From: Flavobacterium sp. N2038
GTDB taxonomy: Bacteria; Bacteroidota; Bacteroidia; Flavobacteriales; Flavobacteriaceae
Direction of reading: 5' to 3'
Length of the DNA stretch: 64,000 nucleotides
NCBI RefSeq assembly: GCF_025947185.1
Contig: NZ_CP110001.1
Span: 3,410,001 to 3,474,000 of the forward strand
Position numbers and translations under genes: made by a program. The notes beneath the pieces are model-generated. The model did no database searches. It saw only the letters and a list, made by a program, of their open reading frames with translations, and was not told the origin of the DNA. Below, piece after piece: positions 43,580 to 51,789 of this stretch (positions are counted from its first letter, which is position 1; every line of letters starts with the position of its first letter).

Positions 43580-44887
43580 ATGATCATATACTGGATTGCA
43601 AAAAGTAGCTTTCCAGTATATTTTAATTTAACAATAATACTTTTGCAATTAATAATCGTTTGTTATGTTTGCAAAAATTTAATCCAGAACAAAACTATCA
43701 CGGTAAAATGTGATTCTATCAAAAAAGAAATGAACTTCACTCTTTACACGTATTTAATACCCGTATTAATTGCTTTAGTTATTGCTGTAATACTAACCAA
43801 TAAAATAGTAAAAATAGATTTAACCGAAATTCGTTATCCCGAAATTGATGGTTTAAGAGGTTATCTCGCTTTTTTTGTTTTCTTGCATCACAGTTACATC
43901 TGGAGGTTTTTTCTACAAAGCAATGAGTGGAATGAGCCCGAATCAAATTTATTTAATCAGTTTGGGCAAACTACGGTCGCTTTCTTTTTTGTCATCACTG
44001 CATTTTTATTTACTACCAAATTAATCAATAGTAAAACAAAACAAATCGACTGGACAGAGTACATTAAAGCCCGATTCTACAGGCTTTTTCCCATGTATTT
44101 TTTCTCTGTTCTTGTTATATTTTTTATTGTAGCGTATTTAACCGGTTTTACAGCTCAGGTTCCTTTTCTTGAAAATTTAAAAAGTATACTTTCATGGATA
44201 TTTTTTAATGTTCGCAAAGATCTTGACATTAACGGACTGGAAAACAGCCGCATCTTAAATGCCGGAATAACATGGACATTGCCGTATGAGTGGGTCTTTT
44301 ATTTCTTACTACCGCTAATCGCTTTATTTTTTAAAATTAAAGTAAACTACAAAACACTTTTTATATTCCTTGCTGCCGCTGCAATTACAATGATTATAAA
44401 CAAATCTTCATTGAGGCATTTTATTCCGTTTATCGGAGGGATTTGTGTAGCGTTACTAATAGACAGTAAAAGATTTGAAACCGTTTTAAAACAAAAGAAA
44501 TATGCTGTTCTATCTCTTATTTTGCTATTGATATCGGTATACTTTTTTCATAGTGGCAGAAAACCTGTCCCAATCATTATCACATCGATTGTGTTTTTAA
44601 TCGTTGCTTCGGGAAATAATTTCTTCGGACTTTTATCAAGTGCTTTTTCACGTAAATTCGGGCAGGTAACTTATAGCCTTTACTTAATACACGGGATTGT
44701 TTTATACATTCTGTTTAATTTTGTAATAGGAATTGAAAAAGCCAAAACATTAACCGATTGGGAATTCTGGCTTATTATTGCTGCTTCTGTTTTTCCTTTA
44801 ATTTTTATCTGTCAGCTTACTTTTAAGTATATAGAGTTACCATTAATGAATTTGGCCAAAGCAAAATCTGCCAAAACAAAGAAATAA
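43580..44887 (+). CDS. Acyltransferase 3 family (OafA/YrhL-like) membrane protein
   Basis: A 435-residue integral membrane protein with about ten helices. The AT3 signature is EIDGLRGYLAFFVFLHHSYIW (in pieces, residues about 88-110, with the catalytic His). It is followed by the R-x10-YR pattern in KARFYRLFPMYF. Members transfer acetyl or other acyl groups to exported sugars such as LPS or capsule. Two N-terminal helices precede the domain. It ends the cluster. Confidence 0.85.
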   Translation: MIIYWIAKSSFPVYFNLTIILLQLIIVCYVCKNLIQNKTITVKCDSIKKEMNFTLYTYLIPVLIALVIAVILTNKIVKIDLTEIRYPEIDGLRGYLAFFVFLHHSYIWRFFLQSNEWNEPESNLFNQFGQTTVAFFFVITAFLFTTKLINSKTKQIDWTEYIKARFYRLFPMYFFSVLVIFFIVAYLTGFTAQVPFLENLKSILSWIFFNVRKDLDINGLENSRILNAGITWTLPYEWVFYFLLPLIALFFKIKVNYKTLFIFLAAAAITMIINKSSLRHFIPFIGGICVALLIDSKRFETVLKQKKYAVLSLILLLISVYFFHSGRKPVPIIITSIVFLIVASGNNFFGLLSSAFSRKFGQVTYSLYLIHGIVLYILFNFVIGIEKAKTLTDWEFWLIIAASVFPLIFICQLTFKYIELPLMNLAKAKSAKTKK

Positions 44888-44940
44888 AAGGCTTATCGTT
44901 TTTTAGATAATTTATAAAAAGCATTTAGTCGCAAAATTTA

Positions 44941-44948
44941 TAACTTTG
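44941..44948 (+). promoter_or_regulatory. -7 promoter element of the Sua5/TsaC gene
   Basis: TAACTTTG, an exact match, 32 nt before the ATG. Confidence 0.5.
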
Positions 44949-44980
44949 CAATCTTAACTGAGTCTATTATAATTTACAAA

Positions 44981-45541
44981 ATGAACGAAGAAATCATCAA
45001 AGCATACGAAGTCATCAAAGAAGGTGGAATTATTCTTTATCCAACTGATACTGTTTGGGGAATTGGCTGCGACGCTACTAATCCTGAAGCCGTTGCAAAA
45101 ATATACAAACTAAAACAACGTGCCGAAACCCAAAGTATGATTGTATTGATGAATGGTGAAAAGATGATGTACAATGTTTTTAAAAACATTCCCGAAGTTG
45201 CCTGGCAAATACTGGATTTATCTGAAAAACCAACCACTTTAATTCTGGACGAACCTAGAAATGTGGCTCCAAACATTATTGCAGCCGATAATTCTCTTGG
45301 AATACGTCTTGTAAAAGAGCCTTTTTGTTTTAAATTGTTAGAACGAATGAAGAAACCTCTTGTATCTACTTCTGCCAATATCTCAGGACAACCAACACCT
45401 ATAGCTTTTAAAGATATTAGCCCTGAAATTGTAAACGGTGTTGATTATGTAGTGAATTTATACCATGATAAAGTTGCCGGAAAACCGTCAACAATCATCA
45501 AATTAACAAACGACTCACAAGTAAAAGTGATTAGAAAATAG
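44981..45541 (+). CDS. L-threonylcarbamoyladenylate synthase (TsaC/Sua5/YciO family)
   Basis: A 186-residue protein of the YrdC fold. Motifs: ILYPTDTVWGIGCDA, KIYKLKQRA, and PLVSTSANISGQP. These are typical of TsaC, which makes threonylcarbamoyl-AMP for the universal tRNA t6A37 modification. Full-length Sua5 has an extra C-terminal domain that is absent here. Its 3' end lies in the heptamer repeat B2. Confidence 0.9.
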   Translation: MNEEIIKAYEVIKEGGIILYPTDTVWGIGCDATNPEAVAKIYKLKQRAETQSMIVLMNGEKMMYNVFKNIPEVAWQILDLSEKPTTLILDEPRNVAPNIIAADNSLGIRLVKEPFCFKLLERMKKPLVSTSANISGQPTPIAFKDISPEIVNGVDYVVNLYHDKVAGKPSTIIKLTNDSQVKVIRK

Positions 45542-45548
45542 TTTTTTT

Positions 45549-45650
45549 GTTTCAGGTTTCAAGTTTCACGTTCTTCTTAAAACCTGAAACTTGAAACCTG
45601 AAACTTGAAACTTTAAACTTGAAACCTGAAACTTTAAACTTGAAACCTTA
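45549..45650. repeat. Heptamer array B2 (GAAACNT), inverted
   Basis: About ten 7-nt units (GAAACTT, GAAACCT and one-base variants) on the right, and three complementary units (TTTCAGG, TTTCAAG, TTTCACG) on the left at 45549-45570. This gives a stem of about 15 bp with the arms at 45549-45564 and 45590-45606. It fills the convergent gap between the Sua5/TsaC gene and nifS and covers the nifS stop codon. Confidence 0.8.
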
Positions 45651-46772
45651 AACAGCCTTCAAACTCTCAATAAGCCAATCAATATCTTCTTTGGTATTAT
45701 AATGACTAAAAGAAATTCTGAGATTTGGCAATTTTAAATCTGCCTCTGAAAGCATTTCTTTTAAAACATGTGATGGTTTTATACTTCCGGACTGGCAGGC
45801 ACTTCCTCTGGAAACCGCAATCCCTTTCATATCCAGACTAAACAAAAGCATAGACGTTTTATCTGAAGAAAAAGGTAAAATGATATTGATAATATTGTAA
45901 AAATCGTCCTTTTTACCATTGATCCTAAAGCCTGGAAAATGATTCTCGAGTTGCTCAATCAAATACACTTTTAAATTAGAAATATAATTTCTTTCCTCAT
46001 CGAGATTCTCATAAGAAAGCGACAAGGCTTTTGCCATTCCGGCAATTTGATGAACTGCTTCGGTTCCTGCACGCAGGCCTTTTTCCTGCTCACCTCCAAA
46101 AATTAAAGGCTGTAATCCTGAATTTTTTCTAACAAAAGCAAAACCAACTCCTTTTGGACCATGAAATTTATGTGCACTTGCTACAATAAAATCAACAGGC
46201 GTTTTTTGCAGATCAATCTCGGTTTTCCCTACAGACTGAACAGTATCTGAATGAAACAAAGCGTTGTATTGTTTACAAATAACACCAACTCTGTCAAGAT
46301 CTAAAACAGTTCCTGTTTCATTATTTACATGCATCAGACTCACGATTGTCTTTTTCTCATCAGCCAATAAATTAGACAAATGGGTTAAATCGATAGTTCC
46401 GTCTGAATTTACATTGACATAATCTACCTGGATACCATAATCAGATTCCAGTGCCATAGCGGCGTATAAAACGGCATGATGCTCAATTTTCGAAGTTATA
46501 ATGCGTTCTACTTTCAGATCTTCAACTGCAGAACGAAGAATCCAGTTATCTGCCTCTGTCCCTCCGGAAACGAAAATAATTTCCTGAGCAGCGCAATTTA
46601 AATGCTTTGCAATACTTTTTCTTGAAAGTTCTAAAATTGTCTTTCCATTTCGCCCAAAACTGTGCGTAGAAGACGGATTACCAAAATCTTCTGCCATAAC
46701 TTTTGTCATTTCCTGAATTACTTCAGGTCGCATAGCAGTTGTAGAAGCGTTATCGAGATATACTTTTTTCAT
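45648..46772 (-). CDS. Cysteine desulfurase, NifS family
   Basis: A 374-residue PLP enzyme. Start at ATG 46772 (MKKVYLDNASTT). The PLP Lys is in ASAHKFHGPKGVGF (about residue 200). The flexible active-site Cys is in SRGSACQSGSIKPSHVL (about 323). It supplies sulfur from cysteine for Fe-S clusters or tRNA thiolation. Not linked to other suf/isc genes. A -7 element ends only 5 nt before the ATG. Confidence 0.9.
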   Translation of the reverse strand: MKKVYLDNASTTAMRPEVIQEMTKVMAEDFGNPSSTHSFGRNGKTILELSRKSIAKHLNCAAQEIIFVSGGTEADNWILRSAVEDLKVERIITSKIEHHAVLYAAMALESDYGIQVDYVNVNSDGTIDLTHLSNLLADEKKTIVSLMHVNNETGTVLDLDRVGVICKQYNALFHSDTVQSVGKTEIDLQKTPVDFIVASAHKFHGPKGVGFAFVRKNSGLQPLIFGGEQEKGLRAGTEAVHQIAGMAKALSLSYENLDEERNYISNLKVYLIEQLENHFPGFRINGKKDDFYNIINIILPFSSDKTSMLLFSLDMKGIAVSRGSACQSGSIKPSHVLKEMLSEADLKLPNLRISFSHYNTKEDIDWLIESLKAV

Positions 46773-46777
46773 TGCTG

Positions 46778-46785
46778 CAAAGTTA
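46778..46785 (-). promoter_or_regulatory. -7 promoter element immediately before nifS
   Basis: TAACTTTG on the minus strand; its G is 6 nt from the A of the ATG, so a transcript from it would be nearly leaderless. Confidence 0.45.
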
Positions 46786-46832
46786 TAAAATATCAATTGT
46801 CTAATCTTAAATATCATTTACCAAATTTTCAC

Positions 46833-46840
46833 TATTTTTG
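46833..46840 (+). promoter_or_regulatory. -7 promoter element of the duplicated lipoprotein gene
   Basis: TATTTTTG, an exact match, 17 nt before ATG 46858. Confidence 0.5.
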
Positions 46841-46857
46841 ACCCAAATAAATCTATG

Positions 46858-47850
46858 ATGAAAAAAATTGCAAGCCTTATATTATTTGCGCTTTTATTAA
46901 ATGGTTGCGACGATGGTGATCTAACAATAGAGACTGTAGACTTTTCGGAGATTACTGCTACAAGTTGCGATCCTGTTGCCAACACTTTAATCTACAAACT
47001 TAAACCTCAGGAATCTCTATTGTTACAGATGCCTGAAAATAGTCTTAAAAACAACCCAACTAACAAAGACACTTTAACTTATAATATTGACAATACTTCA
47101 TTTCGTGTATTTTTCAGAGCATATGATGGTGTAATTTCAAAATCGACAATATGTGACGCAATTCCTCCTGCTTCACCAAAAGTGAGTGACGAATGGTATG
47201 CAACAGGTGGACAAATTAGAATTGCTACAAAAGCAGTCTACAAAGACCCTCCACCAGAAGATGGTCATACCGAAATTGTAGGATACAATCATAATATTAT
47301 TTTTAGAGGAATCACGTTTTCAAAACCGGGTCCTAAACTTACAAATGATGAACTCGTTTTTGGAGATTATCAGACAACAGTCACCCCAGCAGTAGTAGTT
47401 GCTTTTACAGATGAAGTAGCAAAGTTTTGCGATGTACAATTAAAAGTTTACAACAACAATTCTTCAAATTCACTAGTTATTGAGAATCTGGACAAAGAAT
47501 TAATCAAAAACGAAAATACTCCACCCGGAACTCCGAGAACAAGCTTAATTAACTTAAACGGAACCACAAATAATGTATTTTACAGAATGTACAACAGCAA
47601 TATACCAGAACCCGTAAAGGACTATTATTGTACTAATCTTACCCCAACCTCTCCAACTGTAAAAGAGACCTGGGTTGGTGTTGCGGGTGTTCAAAATGTA
47701 AGTGGAATTATCGAGGTAACAACTACCAGTAGTCTTAAAGTTTTTAAACACAAAGTTGTTCTTAGAAACGTAACACTTAAAAAAGAGAACAGTACTTTTA
47801 AACTGGCTACAGAATTTGTTCTGGGTACCGTAACAACTATTGCTCCTTAA
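46858..47850 (+). CDS. Lipoprotein with an internal duplication
   Basis: A 330-residue lipoprotein. There are two successive ATGs; I use the second (46858). The signal peptide MKKIASLILFALLLNGC ends with the lipobox Cys at residue 17. The mature part has two similar halves, about residues 27-180 and 181-330. Each has a Cys near its start (SCDPV, FCDVQ), a V-F-x-R-x-Y/A-Y strand (FRVFFRAYD, NVFYRMYN), a second Cys (STICDAI, DYYCTNL), then SP-x-V-x-x-x-W. No known domain recognised. Likely an outer-membrane-anchored lipoprotein. Confidence 0.8.
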   Translation: MKKIASLILFALLLNGCDDGDLTIETVDFSEITATSCDPVANTLIYKLKPQESLLLQMPENSLKNNPTNKDTLTYNIDNTSFRVFFRAYDGVISKSTICDAIPPASPKVSDEWYATGGQIRIATKAVYKDPPPEDGHTEIVGYNHNIIFRGITFSKPGPKLTNDELVFGDYQTTVTPAVVVAFTDEVAKFCDVQLKVYNNNSSNSLVIENLDKELIKNENTPPGTPRTSLINLNGTTNNVFYRMYNSNIPEPVKDYYCTNLTPTSPTVKETWVGVAGVQNVSGIIEVTTTSSLKVFKHKVVLRNVTLKKENSTFKLATEFVLGTVTTIAP

Positions 47851-47885
47851 AAATATACTGAATTTAATCAAGCTTAAATTCTTAC

Positions 47886-47950
47886 AAAAAAACAGCTATT
47901 TTTTATCCTGTTTCAATAACGAAATCAGTTTAAAAAACAGCTGTTTTTTT
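47886..47950. terminator. Candidate terminator hairpin with a long loop
   Basis: A perfect 12-bp stem AAAAAAACAGCT (47886-47897) with AGCTGTTTTTTT (47939-47950). The loop is 41 nt. It separates the convergent lipoprotein and Smr genes. Confidence 0.5.
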
Positions 47951-47989
47951 ATGCCTTAAAAAGACCTTTTCTAATACCGAAAAAAATCT

Positions 47990-48541
47990 TTATTTATTGT
48001 TTTGCCTAAAATAAACTTCGGTTGCACCAAGGCCGTATTTTTGATAATTGGCATCCTGAAAATCTATTCCGTCGTAACGTCCTAACAAAAAATCAAGTTC
48101 GGCTTTTAGAATTCCTTCACCAACACCATGAATAAAAACAATTTTTGGAATGCGGTTTTTAATCGCAAATTCAATATGCCTTTTTGCCGTTTCGGTCTGC
48201 AAAGTCAAAATATCATAATTGGACATTCCGCGTTTATTTGGCACTAATTTTTCGATATGCAAATCAAACTCAGGAGCCGAAATTTCACGTTTATCTTTGC
48301 GTTCCTTGACAAAACTTCTTGCTTTTGGCTCCGTTTTCTCTTTTGAAATTTCATCTAAATTAATCCTTTTAATAGAATTCATTAAATTACTGGAATCATG
48401 AATTTTAACTAATTCATTGACAAAAAATGTCATCATAAATCCATCCTCAGTTTCTATCGAAACTTCGTTGTTTTTCACCGAAACCACTGTTCCGTTTATA
48501 GCTTCGTCTAAAACCGAAACCTTATCTCCTTTAGTCAACAT
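47990..48541 (-). CDS. Smr domain protein (MutS2-related)
   Basis: A 183-residue protein; start at ATG 48541 (MLTKGDKVSVLDE), with the longer frame extending into the upstream gene. The N-terminal SH3-like part (1-60) resembles the KOW-like segment of MutS2. The Smr domain at about 100-183 has FDLHIEKL (for the LDLH motif) and HGVGEGILKAEL (for HGxGxGxLR). Smr domains are nicking endonucleases in MutS2 or act on RNA. The gene overlaps the upstream small membrane protein gene by 11 nt, so translation is likely coupled. Confidence 0.85.
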   Translation of the reverse strand: MLTKGDKVSVLDEAINGTVVSVKNNEVSIETEDGFMMTFFVNELVKIHDSSNLMNSIKRINLDEISKEKTEPKARSFVKERKDKREISAPEFDLHIEKLVPNKRGMSNYDILTLQTETAKRHIEFAIKNRIPKIVFIHGVGEGILKAELDFLLGRYDGIDFQDANYQKYGLGATEVYFRQNNK

Positions 48542-48716
48542 CCTCTTCTTCTTTATCTTGATTTTTACTTGGTGTTTTCGCACTTAGCTGCATCATTCCG
48601 TACATGAAAACTACAATTGCAATTATCATGATATAGATATTTTTTTCTTCAGAAACCTGCTCGTACAATGCTACTCCAATCGCAAGAATCATTATTAAAA
48701 TTTTAAACGTTTTCAT
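48531..48716 (-). CDS. Small membrane protein, coupled to the Smr gene
   Basis: A 61-residue protein with two membrane helices (about 3-18 and 27-43) and an acidic Lys/Glu tail (NQDKEEEDVD). The longer frame from 48860 is unlikely; ATG 48716 begins a credible hydrophobic protein. It overlaps the Smr gene by 11 nt (ATGTTGACTAA). No family is recognised. Confidence 0.65.
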   Translation of the reverse strand: MKTFKILIMILAIGVALYEQVSEEKNIYIMIIAIVVFMYGMMQLSAKTPSKNQDKEEEDVD

Positions 48717-48840
48717 TTCATTTCTATATAAGTTTTCAAAAGTATGAAACTTTAAAATAGGACTTCTTACTTCCGGATTAGTTATCGAATATTTTTTCGT
48801 AAAATTGCAAAAAACAATCCCTTTGAATTTAGAGAAATAC

Positions 48841-49107
48841 ATGATCCCCTGCCTCTTCAAAAAACTCTTCGGAACAGAGTGTCTTGGCTGTGGTTTTCAA
48901 CGCTCTTTATTCTTACTTTTTGAAGGTGATTTTTCTGGCGCTTTCAGGATGTTTCCTGCCATCTTTTCTACCCTTTTATTCTTCGTTTTTGTCGCTTTGT
49001 TTTTTCTGGACAAATCAAGAAACTATAAAAAAGTCGTTTGGAATATCGCTTTATTTAATCTCGCCTTTATGATTGGCGGCTACATCTACAAACACTTTTA
49101 CATTTAG
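48841..49107 (+). CDS. DUF2752 family membrane protein
   Basis: An 88-residue protein. ATG 48841 is preferred to TTG 48805, since a -7-like TAAAATTG overlaps the latter. The DUF2752 motif is FGTECLGCGFQRS (residues about 10-22, pattern C-x-GCG-x2-R), followed by two membrane helices. Function is unknown. It is divergent from the small membrane protein gene and convergent with the DUF1003 gene. Confidence 0.85.
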   Translation: MIPCLFKKLFGTECLGCGFQRSLFLLFEGDFSGAFRMFPAIFSTLLFFVFVALFFLDKSRNYKKVVWNIALFNLAFMIGGYIYKHFYI

Positions 49108-49119
49108 TTTTTGTAAGAA

Positions 49120-49821
49120 TCATTTCTTGATCTTATTCAGAATATCATTCATCATTTCGATCTGTACTTTCTGAATTTCGATCAATTCCTGTTGCTGATG
49201 CATGATTAAATGATCGATTTTATCATGAATCATTCTGATCTCTAATTCAGATTTCAGGTTAATCATATAATCCTTTTTTGCACGATTCCGATCTTTCTCC
49301 TCCTGACGATTCTGACTCATCATAATCACCGGAGCTTGCAATGCGGCAATACAGGATAAAATCAAATTAAGCAAAATAAAAGGATATGGGTCAAACCCCT
49401 TGTTGAGCAAAATATATACGTTTGATAAAATCCAGACAGCAATAAAAACCACAAACGAAATAATGAAGGTCCAGCTTCCTCCAAAATCGGCCACTTTATC
49501 TGCTATTTTTTGCCCAAAGCTTCTCTCCTCATTTTCATCTTCAACGATCGTCACTATCGATTTATCTTCTTTTAATGATGAAATAACATTTTTTTCAAGA
49601 TCAGAAAGCATTCCAATTTCCGAAGACAAATAATTCGAAATATACTTTTGTCTATATTCATTAAGCTCCTTAACTGCAATACAATCCGTTTCACAAAAGT
49701 CGGGATGATCTTTAATAATCAGGCTTAAAATGGGATCATGAATTGATTTTCCATAGATTTTTTCACTTTCCGCAAATTCAATATTAGAAATAGCGCTCTT
49801 AAAAGTTGAATTATTTTTCAT
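49120..49821 (-). CDS. DUF1003 family membrane protein
   Basis: A 233-residue protein with two membrane helices in the middle (about 112-132 and 146-166). The DUF1003 block FGQKIADKVADFGGSWTFI precedes the first, and PYPFILLNLILSCIAALQAPVI with MMSQNRQ marks the second. The N-terminal 100 residues are soluble and include a zinc-finger-like H-PDFCETDC (H36, C39, C43). The C-terminal part is a long helix. Function is unknown; it is conserved in many bacteria. Confidence 0.85.
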   Translation of the reverse strand: MKNNSTFKSAISNIEFAESEKIYGKSIHDPILSLIIKDHPDFCETDCIAVKELNEYRQKYISNYLSSEIGMLSDLEKNVISSLKEDKSIVTIVEDENEERSFGQKIADKVADFGGSWTFIISFVVFIAVWILSNVYILLNKGFDPYPFILLNLILSCIAALQAPVIMMSQNRQEEKDRNRAKKDYMINLKSELEIRMIHDKIDHLIMHQQQELIEIQKVQIEMMNDILNKIKK

Positions 49822-50012
49822 TTTTATAAATTTTACGAGCTAATTTACACAATTAACTTCTATAAGAATTATATAATTCAATCCGTTTTATTAATCTTTT
49901 TTATATCACAAATACGTGCAACAGTCCAAAATTTCTTTAGTTAATTCGTGCCCTTATTTACAAAAAACGTCTTACTTTTAACCTTTTAAATTTTACATTT
50001 AATTTCATAATT

Positions 50013-50804
50013 GTGACAAAAGACACTATCATACAAAATATCAAAGCTTTAAAAAGCCACTCTAATATAAACTACGGTATTAAAACCAAAACTGAAGATT
50101 TTACCGAGAAGCTTTTTTACACCCTTTTTGATTCTAACGCAGCTCTTGACGAAAGTATTAATGAACTTGAAATTCGTTTTAAAGAAATTGCGGTTCTGGC
50201 CTGCAAAAAACCGGAAAATTTATGCGAATCGATTTGGGATCGCTTTTTAGAGAAACTTCCTGGCGTATTAGAAAAACTAAATCAGGACGCCGAATATATT
50301 CTGGAGAATGATCCGGCATCAAACAGCATTGATGAAGTTTATCTGGGATATCCGGGATTTTACGCCATTGCTATTTACAGATTAAGCCATGAATTGTATC
50401 AATTGGATTTACTGTTATTTTCAAGATTAATGAGCGAATATGCACACAGAATTACAGGAACCGATATTCATGCCGGAGCCAAAATTGCTTCACCATTTTT
50501 TATCGATCACGCGACCGGAATTGTGATTGGAGAAACTACTGTAATCGAAAAGCATGTCAAAATTTATCAGGGAGTTACCCTGGGCGCATTGAGCGTGAGT
50601 AAAGACATGAAAAACGCAAAACGTCATCCTACTGTAGAAAAAAATGTTTGTATTTATGCCAATGCAACTATTTTAGGAGGCGAAACTACTATTGGAAAAA
50701 ACAGTATTGTTGGAGGAAATGCCTGGATTACCAAATCTATTCCTGCCGATTCTATCGTTTTAAATACCACTACAACTGAAGTTAAAATAAAAGAAAAAAA
50801 ATAA
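50013..50804 (+). CDS. cysE: Serine O-acetyltransferase
   Basis: A 263-residue enzyme that makes O-acetylserine, the substrate of cysteine synthase. The start is GTG 50013; no in-frame ATG precedes MTKDTI. The N-terminal helical part is followed by a left-handed beta-helix with ASPFFIDHATGIVIGETTVI and the catalytic His. It then has TLGALSV and RHPTVEKNV, typical of the EpsC/CysE group. The stop is separated from cysM by one base (TAAAATG), so the pair is an operon for cysteine synthesis. Confidence 0.92.
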   Translation: MTKDTIIQNIKALKSHSNINYGIKTKTEDFTEKLFYTLFDSNAALDESINELEIRFKEIAVLACKKPENLCESIWDRFLEKLPGVLEKLNQDAEYILENDPASNSIDEVYLGYPGFYAIAIYRLSHELYQLDLLLFSRLMSEYAHRITGTDIHAGAKIASPFFIDHATGIVIGETTVIEKHVKIYQGVTLGALSVSKDMKNAKRHPTVEKNVCIYANATILGGETTIGKNSIVGGNAWITKSIPADSIVLNTTTTEVKIKEKK

Positions 50805-50805
50805 A

Positions 50806-51693
50806 ATGGGTCCACAGAAATTGTTAAACCTAATTGGAAATACTCCATTAATGGAAACGGTCAATTTGGTTAAAAATAAAAATGTAAAGCTTTTACTAAA
50901 ACTTGAAGGAAATAATCCGGGCGGAAGTGTAAAAGACAGAGCAGCATATAATATGATTGCTTCTGCACTGGAAAGAGGCGAAATTAAAAAAGGCGATAAA
51001 TTAATCGAAGCTACGAGTGGTAACACCGGAATTGCCCTGGCAATGATTGCCCAATTGTTTCAGATCGAGATCGAACTGGTATTACCGGAAGATTCTACAA
51101 AAGAAAGAACACAAACCATGCGCGCATATGGCGCTACAGTGATTTTAACACCTGCTAGCGAAGGAATTATTGGTTCAAGGGACTATGCCGATAAAAAAGT
51201 GGCAGAAGGCGGTTATTTGATGCTAAATCAGTTTGCAAATGATGACAACTGGAAAGCGCATTACAAAACAACCGGTCCGGAAATCTGGAATGATACAGAC
51301 GGAACTGTAACGCATTTCGTTTCGGCAATGGGAACTACCGGAACCATTATTGGAACTTCTACTTATTTAAAAGAAAAAAATCCTGCCATTCAAATCGTTG
51401 GTGCACAGCCAAGCGATGGCTCTCAGATACCGGGAATCCGTAAATGGCCTCAGGAATATTTACCAAAAATATTTGATGCTTCAAAAGTAGACACCGTTAT
51501 TGATGTCAGCGAAGAAGAAGCACGTGCAATGACCAAAAGATTAGCACTTGAAGAAGGTGTTTTTGCAGGAATGAGCAGCGGTGGCTCTGTAGCTGTTGCA
51601 TTAAAAATCGCTGAACAGTTAGAATCAGGAGTGGTTGTAGCCGTTATTTGTGATCGTGGAGACCGTTATTTATCTTCGGATTTATTTGATTAA
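50806..51693 (+). CDS. cysM: Cysteine synthase B
   Basis: A 295-residue fold-type II PLP enzyme. The PLP Lys is in GGSVKDRAA (K43), SGNTGIALAM follows, and the phosphate loop is TTGTIIGT. The active-site region WPQEYLPKIFD and the shorter length (no 20-residue extension) favour CysM over CysK. It converts O-acetylserine and sulfide to cysteine. Coupled to cysE; followed by repeat element A2. Confidence 0.92.
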   Translation: MGPQKLLNLIGNTPLMETVNLVKNKNVKLLLKLEGNNPGGSVKDRAAYNMIASALERGEIKKGDKLIEATSGNTGIALAMIAQLFQIEIELVLPEDSTKERTQTMRAYGATVILTPASEGIIGSRDYADKKVAEGGYLMLNQFANDDNWKAHYKTTGPEIWNDTDGTVTHFVSAMGTTGTIIGTSTYLKEKNPAIQIVGAQPSDGSQIPGIRKWPQEYLPKIFDASKVDTVIDVSEEEARAMTKRLALEEGVFAGMSSGGSVAVALKIAEQLESGVVVAVICDRGDRYLSSDLFD

Positions 51694-51696
51694 AAA

Positions 51697-51781
51697 AGAT
51701 ACTAAGACTCTAAGGTTCTTAGGTACTAAGATTGTAAATTTAAAAAACTCAGTACCTCAGAACCTTAGTTCCTTGGAACCT
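51697..51781. repeat. Octamer-period inverted element A2 (CTYAGNNN family)
   Basis: Left arm 51697-51730 and right arm 51748-51781, each with four 8-nt units (right arm: CTCAGTAC CTCAGAAC, CTTAGTTC CTTGGAAC). The arms pair over 34 nt with about eight mismatches. It fills the convergent gap between cysM and the histidine kinase gene. Confidence 0.8.
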
Positions 51782-51789
51782 AAAAAAAG

